Shown here: piece by piece, positions 55,171-63,115 of the stretch
Position numbering within the stretch: the stretch's first letter is position 1
Layout: the number at the start of each line of letters is the position of its first letter
Source: Erysipelatoclostridium sp. AM42-17
Lineage (GTDB): Bacteria; Bacillota_I; Bacilli_A; Erysipelotrichales; Coprobacillaceae
Reading direction: 5' to 3'
Length of the DNA stretch: 64,000 bases
Assembly: GCF_003480255.1 (NCBI RefSeq)
Contig: NZ_QUIN01000007.1
Coordinates: 14,438 to 78,437, forward strand
Notes under the pieces: model-generated
What the model was told of the DNA's origin: nothing
The model's database searches: none
What the model saw: only the letters and a program-made list of their open reading frames with translations
Translations under genes and position numbers: made by a program

Positions 55171-56367
55171 TTAGAAGAATAAACCAACAATAGCAGCACT
55201 TAATAATCCAGCTAATGTACCACCTAAGATTAATTTAAGTGAGAATTTAGCAACATCTTTTGCTTTTTCTTCGCTGATTGATTTAACTGCTCCAGAGATA
55301 ATTCCTAAAGTACCGAAGTTAACGAAACTTACTAAGTATACAGAAATCATTGCTACTGATTTAGCAGTTAAAGTAGTCATACTTGCTACTTGTCCCATAG
55401 CTACGAATTCGTTTGTTAATAATTTAGTAGCCATTAATCCACCAATTTTAACAACATCTTGTAATGGAACACCAATAACATAAGCGATTGGCGCAAATAC
55501 ATATCCTAAGATATCAGTAAATGAAATACCACAAATAGCAGCTAATCCATTATTTAAGAAACTAATTAATGAAATAAATCCAATACACATTGCAGCTACG
55601 ATAATAGCTAAGTTAAATCCTGAAGAAATGTAATCTCCTAACATTGAAAAGAAAGGTTCTTTTGGTTCTTTTTCTGCTTTTTCTTTAGTAACTTCTTCAT
55701 CAGCAGTAGCAATTTTTTCATTATATGGATTCATGATAGCACTGATGATTAATCCTGAAAATAAGTTTAATACTACAGCGATAACAACATATTTACCATC
55801 AATCATAGTCATATAACTTGCTAACATTGATGCAGACATACCAGAAATAACTGTTAAACAAACTGTAAATAATTGGTTAAAGTTCATTTTTTTAATTTGA
55901 CTTTGAATAGTCATAAAGATTTGTGGTGATCCAAGTAAAGTAGTAGCGATAGGAACATAACTTTCTACTTCTCCTAAACCTGTAACTTTATTGAAGATCC
56001 ATCCAATCCATTTAACGATGAAATCTAAAACACCTAACCATTTTAAAATACCAATTAAAGCTGAAATGAATACTAATGGCATTAATACATTGAAGAAGAA
56101 TACTGAAGATCCTTTAGCAACAGTAATTCCACCAAATACGAAATCACATCCAGCCATACCTTGAGCAGTAAGCCAAGTAAAGAAGTCAGAGATTGCTGAT
56201 AAGATAGTCAATCCTACTCCTGTATTTAATAATAAGAATGTTAATAATACTTGAATAACAATCATTAAAATAATGTTTTTATATTTAATATTCTTTTTTT
56301 CTTTACAAAATAGAAATGCGATAAGGAATATGAACGCAAATCCAATTAACCCTCTAATAATACTCAT
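55171..56367 (-). CDS. Concentrative nucleoside transporter (NupC/CNT family)
   Basis: A 398-residue polytopic transporter. It has the CNT signatures GMAGCDFVFGG, FFFNVLMPLVFISALIGIL near 95, GLGEVESYVPIATTLLGSPQIFMTIQ and GISFTDILGYVFAPIAYVIGVP, then LLTNEFVAMGQVA. It should import nucleosides with H+ or Na+. It is the last gene of the operon PfkB - TrpF-like - ADH - CNT and defines the operon as nucleoside-related. E. coli psuT, the pseudouridine transporter, belongs to this family. Confidence 0.93.
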   Translation of the reverse strand: MSIIRGLIGFAFIFLIAFLFCKEKKNIKYKNIILMIVIQVLLTFLLLNTGVGLTILSAISDFFTWLTAQGMAGCDFVFGGITVAKGSSVFFFNVLMPLVFISALIGILKWLGVLDFIVKWIGWIFNKVTGLGEVESYVPIATTLLGSPQIFMTIQSQIKKMNFNQLFTVCLTVISGMSASMLASYMTMIDGKYVVIAVVLNLFSGLIISAIMNPYNEKIATADEEVTKEKAEKEPKEPFFSMLGDYISSGFNLAIIVAAMCIGFISLISFLNNGLAAICGISFTDILGYVFAPIAYVIGVPLQDVVKIGGLMATKLLTNEFVAMGQVASMTTLTAKSVAMISVYLVSFVNFGTLGIISGAVKSISEEKAKDVAKFSLKLILGGTLAGLLSAAIVGLFF

Positions 56368-56375
56368 ATATTTAC

Positions 56376-57518
56376 CTACCCATAATTTTCTAATATTGAT
56401 TTCACCATATCATGTGTTACATCAAATGGTGAATTTGCAGCAAATCTTTCATGAACAACTTGATCTGTTAAGCTTAGAACATCTTCCTTATTTAACTTAC
56501 AAGGTTCTAATCCTAATACTTCATCTCTAAATTGTCTGAATCCTTTTGCTACTTCTTTTCCTAATGATTCATTTGATAAATCATGAGGAAGTGATAATTC
56601 TAAGATATTTCCTATTTCTCTAATTTTCTTTGGTTCTACCAAAGCTGTTTTTTCAATAACTCCTGGTAATGCATAAGCACAAGCAACACCATGAGCTAAG
56701 TGATATTTAGCACCCACAACATGACCAATAGAATGTCCTAAATGCGTACCACCATTATTTAAAACCCATCCACCTAAGGCTGCCGCCACCATCATTCTTT
56801 CTCTTGCATCTAAATCTTCACCATGATGAACAGCTGTTGGTAAGTATTTAAATACTAAGAACATGATTTTTTCACAGATGGCATTAACAACAGGTGTAGA
56901 TAGATTAGAAGTATAAGCTTCTAATGCATGAGCAAAGACATCAAGTCCTGTTGAAACAGTGAGTCCTTGTGGCATTGATTTTGCTAGTTCAGGAACTAAG
57001 ATAACATATTCACTGATAGCTTCATCAGATAACACTGCTAATTTTTCTTGTTTTTCAACATCTGTTACAACAAGCGCGTTAGATAATTCACTACCTGTTC
57101 CAGATGTTGTTGGTACTGCAATTAATCCTAAAATACGATGATCTACTGTTTTATCTTGAATGTATTCTTGGATTTGTCCACCACAATGACTTACAATATT
57201 TATTCCTCTAGAAGCATCTATAACACTTCCACCACCAATAGCAATAATAGAATCACATTGGTTTTCTTGATATAATTTTGCACCTTTATTTACAATTTCA
57301 AATGGAGGTTCAGGTACAATTTCATCATAAATAACATAAGCCATATTTTCTTGTTTTAAAGCATCTAATGCTTGATTCACTACTGGTGATTGAAGTAAGA
57401 AACGATCAATAGCAATTAAAGGTTTAGTATAGTTTGCTGTTTTTAATGTATCTAATAAATCGGAAGAAAAATCATATGAAACACAAACCTTTGCTTTTTG
57501 TTCTAACTTATAATTCAT
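56376..57518 (-). CDS. Iron-containing alcohol dehydrogenase (group III)
   Basis: A 380-residue dehydrogenase. The cofactor motif is IIAIGGGSVIDASRGINIV near 91, VPTTSGTGSELSNALVV near 135, and the metal site GGTHLGHSIGHVVGAKYHLAHGVACAYALP carries Asp/His ligands in the classical HxxxH...H spacing. It reduces an aldehyde or oxidises an alcohol with NAD(P)H. Its place between the TrpF-like gene and the CNT transporter suggests it handles a short aldehyde or sugar-phosphate fragment; that is inference. Confidence 0.92.
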   Translation of the reverse strand: MNYKLEQKAKVCVSYDFSSDLLDTLKTANYTKPLIAIDRFLLQSPVVNQALDALKQENMAYVIYDEIVPEPPFEIVNKGAKLYQENQCDSIIAIGGGSVIDASRGINIVSHCGGQIQEYIQDKTVDHRILGLIAVPTTSGTGSELSNALVVTDVEKQEKLAVLSDEAISEYVILVPELAKSMPQGLTVSTGLDVFAHALEAYTSNLSTPVVNAICEKIMFLVFKYLPTAVHHGEDLDARERMMVAAALGGWVLNNGGTHLGHSIGHVVGAKYHLAHGVACAYALPGVIEKTALVEPKKIREIGNILELSLPHDLSNESLGKEVAKGFRQFRDEVLGLEPCKLNKEDVLSLTDQVVHERFAANSPFDVTHDMVKSILENYG

Positions 57519-57529
57519 ACTTCTTACTC

Positions 57530-58225
57530 CTATAAACCTAATTCTTTAGATGTTTTATCTGCTTTTTCACAGAATTCTTTTACTGCAGGAATGTTCTTTT
57601 CAATCACACCATCATTGAATTTAAATGAAGTTTTAGATAAAGAATCAACACCATAAGGTTTAATTGTTCTAATACATTCTTCTACATTATCAGGTCCTAA
57701 ACCTCCAGCAATAATAACTGGAACATTAACAGCGTTTACGATTTGAACATCAATGTCCCAATCATGTGTTTTTCCACTTGCTCCAATTCCTGTATCTTTA
57801 GCAAGTCCTGTATCTGTTAATAAGAAATCACAATATTTAGCATATTCTTTAGCACGATCTACAGCACCAGGTCCATCTACTAAGATAGCTTGCATTAATT
57901 TAACACCAGGACATTCTTTATGAAGACGAGCAGCGAATGCTTGATCTGCTGTATAATCCATACCAGCGATATGTACGATATCAGGTTTAATTCTTTTAAC
58001 AATGAAGAACATTTCTTCAACATCTTTATTAAGCATGATGGCTACAGTTTTAACACCTCTTGCTTTTGCTTCTCCATAGATTTTATCAACAACATCATAA
58101 GGAACACGATGTGCTGGAACTCCACCAGATTGCATAGGCACTAATCCAATATGATCAGCTCCTGCATCCATAACTTGTACTGCTTCGTTATAATTAACGA
58201 TTGAATAAATTTGTTTTACTACCAT
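57530..58225 (-). CDS. TrpF-like (beta/alpha)8 isomerase/lyase of unknown substrate
   Basis: A 231-residue barrel resembling phosphoribosylanthranilate isomerase: GADHIGLVP at 22-30, VAIMLNKDVEEM at 61-72, VHIAGMD in place of TrpF VQLHGxE at 84-90, CDFLLTDTG with the conserved Asp138, GASGKTHDW in place of GGTGxxFDW, and IIAGGLGPDNV at 171-181 forming the phosphate site with VDSLSKTSFK. The TrpF catalytic Cys of KICG is missing (KQIYS here) and no trp genes are near. So it likely performs a related ring-opening or Amadori-type step on another phosphoribosyl compound. Third residue Val-rich start follows a weak ribosome site; it is coupled to the PfkB gene 19 bp upstream. Confidence 0.7.
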   Translation of the reverse strand: MVVKQIYSIVNYNEAVQVMDAGADHIGLVPMQSGGVPAHRVPYDVVDKIYGEAKARGVKTVAIMLNKDVEEMFFIVKRIKPDIVHIAGMDYTADQAFAARLHKECPGVKLMQAILVDGPGAVDRAKEYAKYCDFLLTDTGLAKDTGIGASGKTHDWDIDVQIVNAVNVPVIIAGGLGPDNVEECIRTIKPYGVDSLSKTSFKFNDGVIEKNIPAVKEFCEKADKTSKELGL

Positions 58226-58244
58226 TTTTACTTCTATTTCCCTT

Positions 58245-59174
58245 CTATTTTGCTTCTTCTACACGTTTTAATACTTCTTTAACATTTAATTCAGGTGATA
58301 CAGCTAAAGGAGATTCAACATTAATACTTGCTGCTGCTTGAGTATAAAGACCAACTTCTTCTAAAGGAAGTTCTTCACCATGATTAAATCTTGCCCATAC
58401 TAATGTAGCCATTGAACAATCACCTGCACCATTAGTACTTACAATCTTTTTAGCTAAAGGTTTAACAAGTGCTTCTTCTCCTTCTTTAGAACATAAAATA
58501 CCATGTGATCCAAGAGAGATAAAGACATTTTTAACACCTTTATTATTTAATGCTATTGCTGCTTGACGAGCAGTTTCTTCATCAACAACTTTAATACCAG
58601 TTAAAAGTTCTGCTTCTAATTCATTTGGTTTTAAAGTATCAAGTTTATCTAATACATTTTCAATACGATCTACTTTAGCAACTGATACAGGATCAACAAA
58701 GATTGGACTTGTTACATTTTCACAAAGCCATTCGATTGATTCTTTAGATAAGTTACAATCTACAACAACAATTTTAGCTCCATTAATGAAGTCTAATCTT
58801 TTTGCTAAGAATTCAGGAGTAATATTTTCACAGATTTTCATATCATTAATACCTGTAACTAAATCTCCTTCATTATCATTTACATATAAGTAAATAGAAC
58901 TTCTAGAATCTTTAATTTGTTCAGCATATTCTAAACTGATGTTATTTTTTTGACATTCCATTTGAGCAATTTTACCAAAGTTATCATCACCATATACTGT
59001 TACTAAATATGTTGGTGTATCTAATCTTGTTAAGTTTTGCGCGATGTTTTGTCCAACACCACCAATATTAATTGTTACTTCTCCAATGTTAGAATCTTTT
59101 TCACGATATACTTTACCAGATAATCCAGCGATATCGATGTTAAGTCCTCCAACTACAACTACATAATCTTTCAT
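58245..59174 (-). CDS. PfkB-family kinase, pseudouridine kinase (PsuK)-like
   Basis: A 309-residue ribokinase-fold kinase. It begins YVVVVGGLNIDIAGLSGK, then GGVGQNIAQNLTRL near 38, and ends with the catalytic NGAGD (Asp252). The internal blocks TGINDMKI, VVVDCNLSKESIEWL, VDPVSVAKV and LKPNELEAELLTGI are what I recall for E. coli PsuK, so it probably phosphorylates pseudouridine or a similar nucleoside at the 5' position. It is the first gene of the operon. The N-terminal half is also similar to the divergent HTH-PfkB protein. Confidence 0.8.
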   Translation of the reverse strand: MKDYVVVVGGLNIDIAGLSGKVYREKDSNIGEVTINIGGVGQNIAQNLTRLDTPTYLVTVYGDDNFGKIAQMECQKNNISLEYAEQIKDSRSSIYLYVNDNEGDLVTGINDMKICENITPEFLAKRLDFINGAKIVVVDCNLSKESIEWLCENVTSPIFVDPVSVAKVDRIENVLDKLDTLKPNELEAELLTGIKVVDEETARQAAIALNNKGVKNVFISLGSHGILCSKEGEEALVKPLAKKIVSTNGAGDCSMATLVWARFNHGEELPLEEVGLYTQAAASINVESPLAVSPELNVKEVLKRVEEAK

Positions 59175-59191
59175 TTCTTTTCATCCTTTCG

Positions 59192-59262
59192 TTTGTTACG
59201 TTTTATTTCTTTCGACACTTAAATTATATGCGGTAAACGCTTCCAACGTAACAAATGTTTAC
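59192..59262. promoter_or_regulatory. Inverted repeats in the divergent promoter region
   Basis: TTTGTTACGTT (59192-59202) and AACGTAACAAA (59245-59255) form an 11-bp inverted repeat 42 bp apart. Overlapping the second arm, AACAAATGTTTA (59250-59261) recurs at 60488-60499 before the HAD gene. These are candidate sites for the HTH-PfkB regulator. Confidence 0.45.
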
Positions 59263-59384
59263 AATCTGAACTTTTGTTTATTGATTTTTCTAACAAAAAG
59301 GCGTATTTTATAAACAAATAATAAAAAAATAAACGAAAGTTTAAAATATTTACTAACGCTTACAAGATGAAAGGATAAATAAAA

Positions 59385-60482
59385 ATGACTGAACGTGAAC
59401 TTGAAATATTAGAAATATTAAAAAATAATCCTCTTATTTCTCAAGATGAATTAGCTAGTCAACTGATGATCACTCGTTCTGGTGTTGCTGCTCATATTCA
59501 TAACTTGATGAAAAAAGGATATATCAAAGGAAAAGGATATATTATTAATCAAGATAATTTTGTTTCTGTAATTGGGGGAAACAATTTAGATATTCTAGGA
59601 ATTCCTAATGATCGTTTAATTACCAACAACTCTAACCCCGGTAAAATCTATTACTCTTTAGGAGGTGCTGGACGTAATATTGCCTTTGGACTTACAAAAC
59701 TCAATGTCCAAAATTATTTTATCTCGGTATATGGAGATGATCTTAATGGTGAGAAGTTTATTCGTGATTGTAAAGATAACAATATGGATGTTTCTTGTTG
59801 TGAAAAGATGGATGGAGAACATACCTCTTCTTTTATGTATATTGATAATTCTCAAGGAATTAAAATTGTTGGTATTAATGATATGGAAATCTATAATCGA
59901 ATGACACCCACTTTCTTATCTAAATATTTAGATAAAATCAATAGTTCTCAATATTGTGCATTAGATACTAATATACCCGAAGAAAGTTTTAATTATCTAT
60001 ATGAGCATGTTGAAGTTCCTATTATCATTAAAACAACTTCAATCAATAAAGATATTCGTATTCTACAAGAGAATATGCAAATTGATGTTTTAGTCACTAC
60101 ACCAAAAGAATTAGAAGCATTACTTAACTACTATGGTAAAAAATTTACTGATATTAAAAGTGCTATTCGTTTCTTGCTTACTAAAAATATTAGACATATC
60201 GCAGTTTATTCAGTTAATCAAGGTCTCTATTTTGAAAGTAAAGAACATAAACTCCATATTAAAAAGACTCTAACAGATATTTCTAACACTAATGGAGCAA
60301 CAGCTATTTTAACCAGTGTGATTATTTGGGGGTTACAAAAACAATTATCTTGGCAAAAGATTATGCGCTATGGTTATACAGCTATTTCAATATGTGCTAA
60401 AAGTAAACAACCAATTAGTTATAAACTAAATGTTGAAAATTTAGTTGATGAAGAGCGCAAAATCTTTGAACCTGAGTATTAA
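59385..60482 (+). CDS. Winged-helix regulator fused to a catalytically dead PfkB domain
   Basis: 365 residues. Residues 1-55 form a MarR/Lrp-like winged HTH (LEILEILKNNPLISQDELASQLMITRSGVAAHIHNLMKKGYI). Residues 60-355 are a PfkB kinase fold like the PsuK-like enzyme next door (SVIGGNNLDILGI, GGAGRNIAFGLTKL, VGINDMEIY, ALDTNIPEES). The catalytic motif NGAGD is changed to NGATA: Ala307 replaces the catalytic Asp. So it should bind the nucleoside or phosphate without turning it over and act as a sensor. It is divergent from the operon it probably controls. The family of HTH-PfkB proteins (YeiI-like) is known. Confidence 0.8.
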   Translation: MTERELEILEILKNNPLISQDELASQLMITRSGVAAHIHNLMKKGYIKGKGYIINQDNFVSVIGGNNLDILGIPNDRLITNNSNPGKIYYSLGGAGRNIAFGLTKLNVQNYFISVYGDDLNGEKFIRDCKDNNMDVSCCEKMDGEHTSSFMYIDNSQGIKIVGINDMEIYNRMTPTFLSKYLDKINSSQYCALDTNIPEESFNYLYEHVEVPIIIKTTSINKDIRILQENMQIDVLVTTPKELEALLNYYGKKFTDIKSAIRFLLTKNIRHIAVYSVNQGLYFESKEHKLHIKKTLTDISNTNGATAILTSVIIWGLQKQLSWQKIMRYGYTAISICAKSKQPISYKLNVENLVDEERKIFEPEY

Positions 60483-60559
60483 TTTTAAACAAATGTTTAT
60501 TTTTTAATATTTTGTTTACTTTAATTATTTATCATTTTATATTGAAAGAGGGTGATATA

Positions 60560-61186
60560 ATGATTGACACAATTCTTTTAGATATTGATGGAACAATGCT
60601 CGATAGCAAATCATGCCTTTTATCATGTTTAAAACTAGCATTAAAAAAAACTCTCGATATAGAAGTTCCTATAAGTACTCTTGAATCTACAATGGGAATG
60701 CATGAAAAAGAAGTCGCTGCCTTGTTTACTAAGCAGCCCATAAAACAACAAGAATTACAAGACAGTTGGACTTATTATGTTAAAAATAATCCCAATTTAC
60801 CAAATCTATATCATGATGTACAGGATACACTCTTGTTTCTTAAATCCAAAAATATAAAATTAGGTATTGTTACATCAAAAACAAAAGAACATATGAAAAA
60901 TGATTTTTATAAATTAAATATTAATCATTTATTTGATATCATTGTCACATCTGATGATATCACTCATCCAAAGCCCGATGGTGAACCCATTACCTATGCT
61001 TTAAATCAACTAAATAGTCAAAAAGAAAATTCTATTTATGTAGGTGATACTTATAGTGATTACCTATCAGCATGCCACGCTGGTGTTACATTCTACCTGG
61101 CATCATGGGACCTATCGGCTGATTCCTCTTTGGATAAAATAAAAAATAGATTAGTTCGTTTTGCTGATCTTAAGACACTTATTTAA
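60560..61186 (+). CDS. HAD-superfamily hydrolase (phosphoglycolate phosphatase/beta-PGM-like)
   Basis: A 208-residue phosphatase. It has motif I TILLDIDGTMLDS (Asp8 and Asp10), a helical cap, motif II Thr in KLGIVTSKTKEH, and motif III/IV KPDGEPITYAL ... SIYVGDTYSDYLSA. It removes phosphate from a small sugar or nucleotide. The ATG at 60560 follows GAGGGTGAT; the open frame begins 16 codons earlier without a ribosome site. It follows the HTH-PfkB gene by 77 bp on the same strand, with an AACAAATGTTTA element between them. Confidence 0.88.
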   Translation: MIDTILLDIDGTMLDSKSCLLSCLKLALKKTLDIEVPISTLESTMGMHEKEVAALFTKQPIKQQELQDSWTYYVKNNPNLPNLYHDVQDTLLFLKSKNIKLGIVTSKTKEHMKNDFYKLNINHLFDIIVTSDDITHPKPDGEPITYALNQLNSQKENSIYVGDTYSDYLSACHAGVTFYLASWDLSADSSLDKIKNRLVRFADLKTLI

Positions 61187-61228
61187 AAGATAAAGGACTA
61201 AACTTCCCCAAGTTTAGTCCTTTATTTT
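61186..61228. terminator. Bidirectional terminator, HAD gene / mgtE 2
   Basis: AAAGGACTAAACTT (61191-61204) pairs with AAGTTTAGTCCTTT (61209-61222) around CCCC, between convergent genes. Confidence 0.92.
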
Positions 61229-62568
61229 ATTAAGTATGGCATAGATATTGTAGCAAGTCCTAAAAAGGCAAAGAAGCCAAACATATCTGTACATGTTGTA
61301 ACAAATACGCCACTTGCTAGTGCTGGATCAACCTTTAATTTATCTAAAATAACAGGTACAAAATAACCAGATAATGTCGCAATAATCATATTACTGATCA
61401 TCGCTAAACCAGTTACAATACCAAACCATGGATTTCCAGCAAAAGCCCATGCTCCTAGACTGACCATAGCCCCTATAACAATACCATTTAAAATTCCTAG
61501 TCCAATTTCTTTAAATAAGATTTTTCTAGCATTTTCTTTATCGAGTTCTCCTAAAGATAAACCTCGAACAATAATTGTTAATGTTTGAGTTCCGGCATTA
61601 CCACCCATTCCAGTAATAATCGGACTGATCGTCGCTAAAGCAACAACCTTAGCAATAGTTCCTTCAAATACATTAACAACACTTGAAGCCATGATGGCTG
61701 TAAATAAATTTACAATAAGCCATGGGATTCTATTTCTAAATGATTCATATAAAGTAGAGTCTAATCTTTCTTCAGAACCAACCCCACCTAATAAGTTCAT
61801 ATCTTCAGTAGTTTCTTCTTCGATGACATCCATAACATCATCAAAATCAATAACCCCTAATAAATGATTTTCTTCATCAACAACTGGCATTAAGATAAAA
61901 CCATATTTACTAAAGGTTTTTGCTACTTCTTCTTGATCTTCATAATATAAAATAGATTTAACATTTTGATTTGTTATTTCCATCATTGGTGTATCAAAAG
62001 GACTTGTTACTAAATCTCTTAAAGATACAACTCCTTTTAATACATTATCTTGATCAACAACATATAAATAATAACGTGCATCTTCTTCTGTGTTTTGTTG
62101 TAAAAAAAGTAAAGTATCTTTAACTGTATTTTTAGCACGAATATCTATATATTCTGTTGTCATGATCCCCCCTGCAGTTTCAGGATCATATTGTAGTAAT
62201 TGTTCTACGTCTTCCTTATCATCTTGAGCTAATAATTTAAGAATTTCTTCTTTTTTATCATCTTCTAAGGCACCAATTAAATCGGTAATAACGTCATTAC
62301 TGACTTCATTTAAAATTTGTTTTTGTTTGTATTTAGAAAATAAATTTAACCATTCATAAATAGTTTCTTCATCATCTTCTTCATCTAAAATATCCCCAAT
62401 AACTTCATTAGGTAAATGTTCTAGAATTTCTTTTGTTGATTCTTCATCATCATGTAAGATATCCAAAATATCAGCAGGATGGACACTTTCCATAACTTCT
62501 TTAAGAATTTCAACATTTCCATGAAGAATTAAATTCTTTAATTCTTCTGATGTCATTTTCTTTGTCAT
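61222..62568 (-). CDS. mgtE: Magnesium transporter MgtE (second copy)
   Basis: A 448-residue MgtE with an acidic N-domain (1-120, unusually rich in Asp/Glu: LDEEDDEETIYEWL), CBS pair (about 130-255; MTTEYIDIRAKNTVKDTLLFL, VIDFDDVMDVIEEETTEDM) and pore domain from about 275 with TISPIITGMGGNAGTQTLTIIVRGLSLGE. It has the intact Mg-gating acidic residues. It is more acidic than the copy at 53483-54820. Instead of an M-box it has a 26-codon leader ORF ending 12 bases before its ATG. Ribosome site AGGAGGAAAAT. Confidence 0.95.
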   Translation of the reverse strand: MTKKMTSEELKNLILHGNVEILKEVMESVHPADILDILHDDEESTKEILEHLPNEVIGDILDEEDDEETIYEWLNLFSKYKQKQILNEVSNDVITDLIGALEDDKKEEILKLLAQDDKEDVEQLLQYDPETAGGIMTTEYIDIRAKNTVKDTLLFLQQNTEEDARYYLYVVDQDNVLKGVVSLRDLVTSPFDTPMMEITNQNVKSILYYEDQEEVAKTFSKYGFILMPVVDEENHLLGVIDFDDVMDVIEEETTEDMNLLGGVGSEERLDSTLYESFRNRIPWLIVNLFTAIMASSVVNVFEGTIAKVVALATISPIITGMGGNAGTQTLTIIVRGLSLGELDKENARKILFKEIGLGILNGIVIGAMVSLGAWAFAGNPWFGIVTGLAMISNMIIATLSGYFVPVILDKLKVDPALASGVFVTTCTDMFGFFAFLGLATISMPYLIK

Positions 62569-62580
62569 ATTTTCCTCCTT

Positions 62581-62661
62581 TTAAAGAGGATTATTTACCG
62601 AGGGTGGCAAATGATCCTCGTGATTATCATCATTTCCACCGGGTATCGGGTCGATTATCAT
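62581..62661 (-). CDS. Leader peptide before mgtE 2, acidic and Pro-rich (candidate Mg2+ sensor)
   Basis: A 26-residue ORF has a perfect ribosome site (AGGAGGTGG, 7 nt before the ATG) and stops two bases before the mgtE ribosome site. It begins MIIDPIPGGNDD, continues with an HED-containing acidic patch and ends LPPSVNNPL: five Pro, four Asp, one Glu and a C-terminal Pro-Leu. Such mixtures of acidic residues and Pro destabilise ribosomes at low Mg2+ in enterobacterial MgtL-type leaders (established for mgtA). The DNA also forms a stem within the ORF (62603-62615 with 62629-62640), so translation would decide the RNA fold. Coding is inferred from the ribosome site and position. Confidence 0.65.
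   Translation of the reverse strand: MIIDPIPGGNDDNHEDHLPPSVNNPL
62603..62640 (-). promoter_or_regulatory. Stem-loop inside the mgtE 2 leader ORF
   Basis: GGTGG-C-AAATGAT (62603-62615) and ATCATTTCCACC (62629-62640) pair over 12 bp with one bulge and a 13-nt loop. It could form only when ribosomes are not crossing the leader. Confidence 0.55.
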
Positions 62662-62760
62662 TTTACCACCTCCTAACCTCATTTATTTTAACACAAAGTT
62701 TTATCTTTTAAAGTAAAAAGTATGTTAATATTTTTATATATACTAAAGGAGGAATAAAAA

Positions 62761-63114
62761 ATGTATCAATTTATTGAGTATCCTAAATGTTCAACATGTA
62801 AAAAAGCAAAAAAATACCTACAGGAGCATCAAATTTCATTTCATGATCGTCATATTGTAGAAGAAAAATTAAATAAAGAAGAAATGAAGGCTCTCTATTT
62901 AAAAAGTGGTTTACCACTAAAAAGATTCTTTAATACTTCAGGTATGAAATATCGAGAATTAAATTTAAAAGATAAATTACCAAATATGAGCGAAGAACAA
63001 CAATTAGAACTTTTAGCTAGTGATGGTATGTTAATCAAAAGACCTATTTTAGAAACCGATGATCATGTCCTTGTTGGCTTTAAAGAAACAGAATATGAAA
63101 AATTAGGTAAATAA
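62761..63114 (+). CDS. ArsC/Spx-family protein (arsenate reductase-like)
   Basis: A 117-residue thioredoxin-fold protein. The N-terminal YPKCSTCKKAKKYLQEH gives a CxxC (Cys10, Cys13), and LKRFFNTSGMKYRELNLKDKL and IKRPILETDDHVLVGF are the standard family blocks. Its closest relatives are Spx/MgsR regulators and ArsC/YffB-like reductases; without an Arg triad analysis I cannot choose. It is followed immediately by the phospholipase-like gene (63116). Confidence 0.88.
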   Translation: MYQFIEYPKCSTCKKAKKYLQEHQISFHDRHIVEEKLNKEEMKALYLKSGLPLKRFFNTSGMKYRELNLKDKLPNMSEEQQLELLASDGMLIKRPILETDDHVLVGFKETEYEKLGK

Positions 63115-63115
63115 A

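Noticed and set aside
57530..58225. Calling the TrpF-like protein trpF
   Set aside because: The catalytic Cys is absent, no tryptophan genes are near, and the operon is nucleoside-related.
59665..59904. 79-codon frame within the HTH-PfkB gene
   Set aside because: Same strand, shifted frame of a clear gene; no family match.
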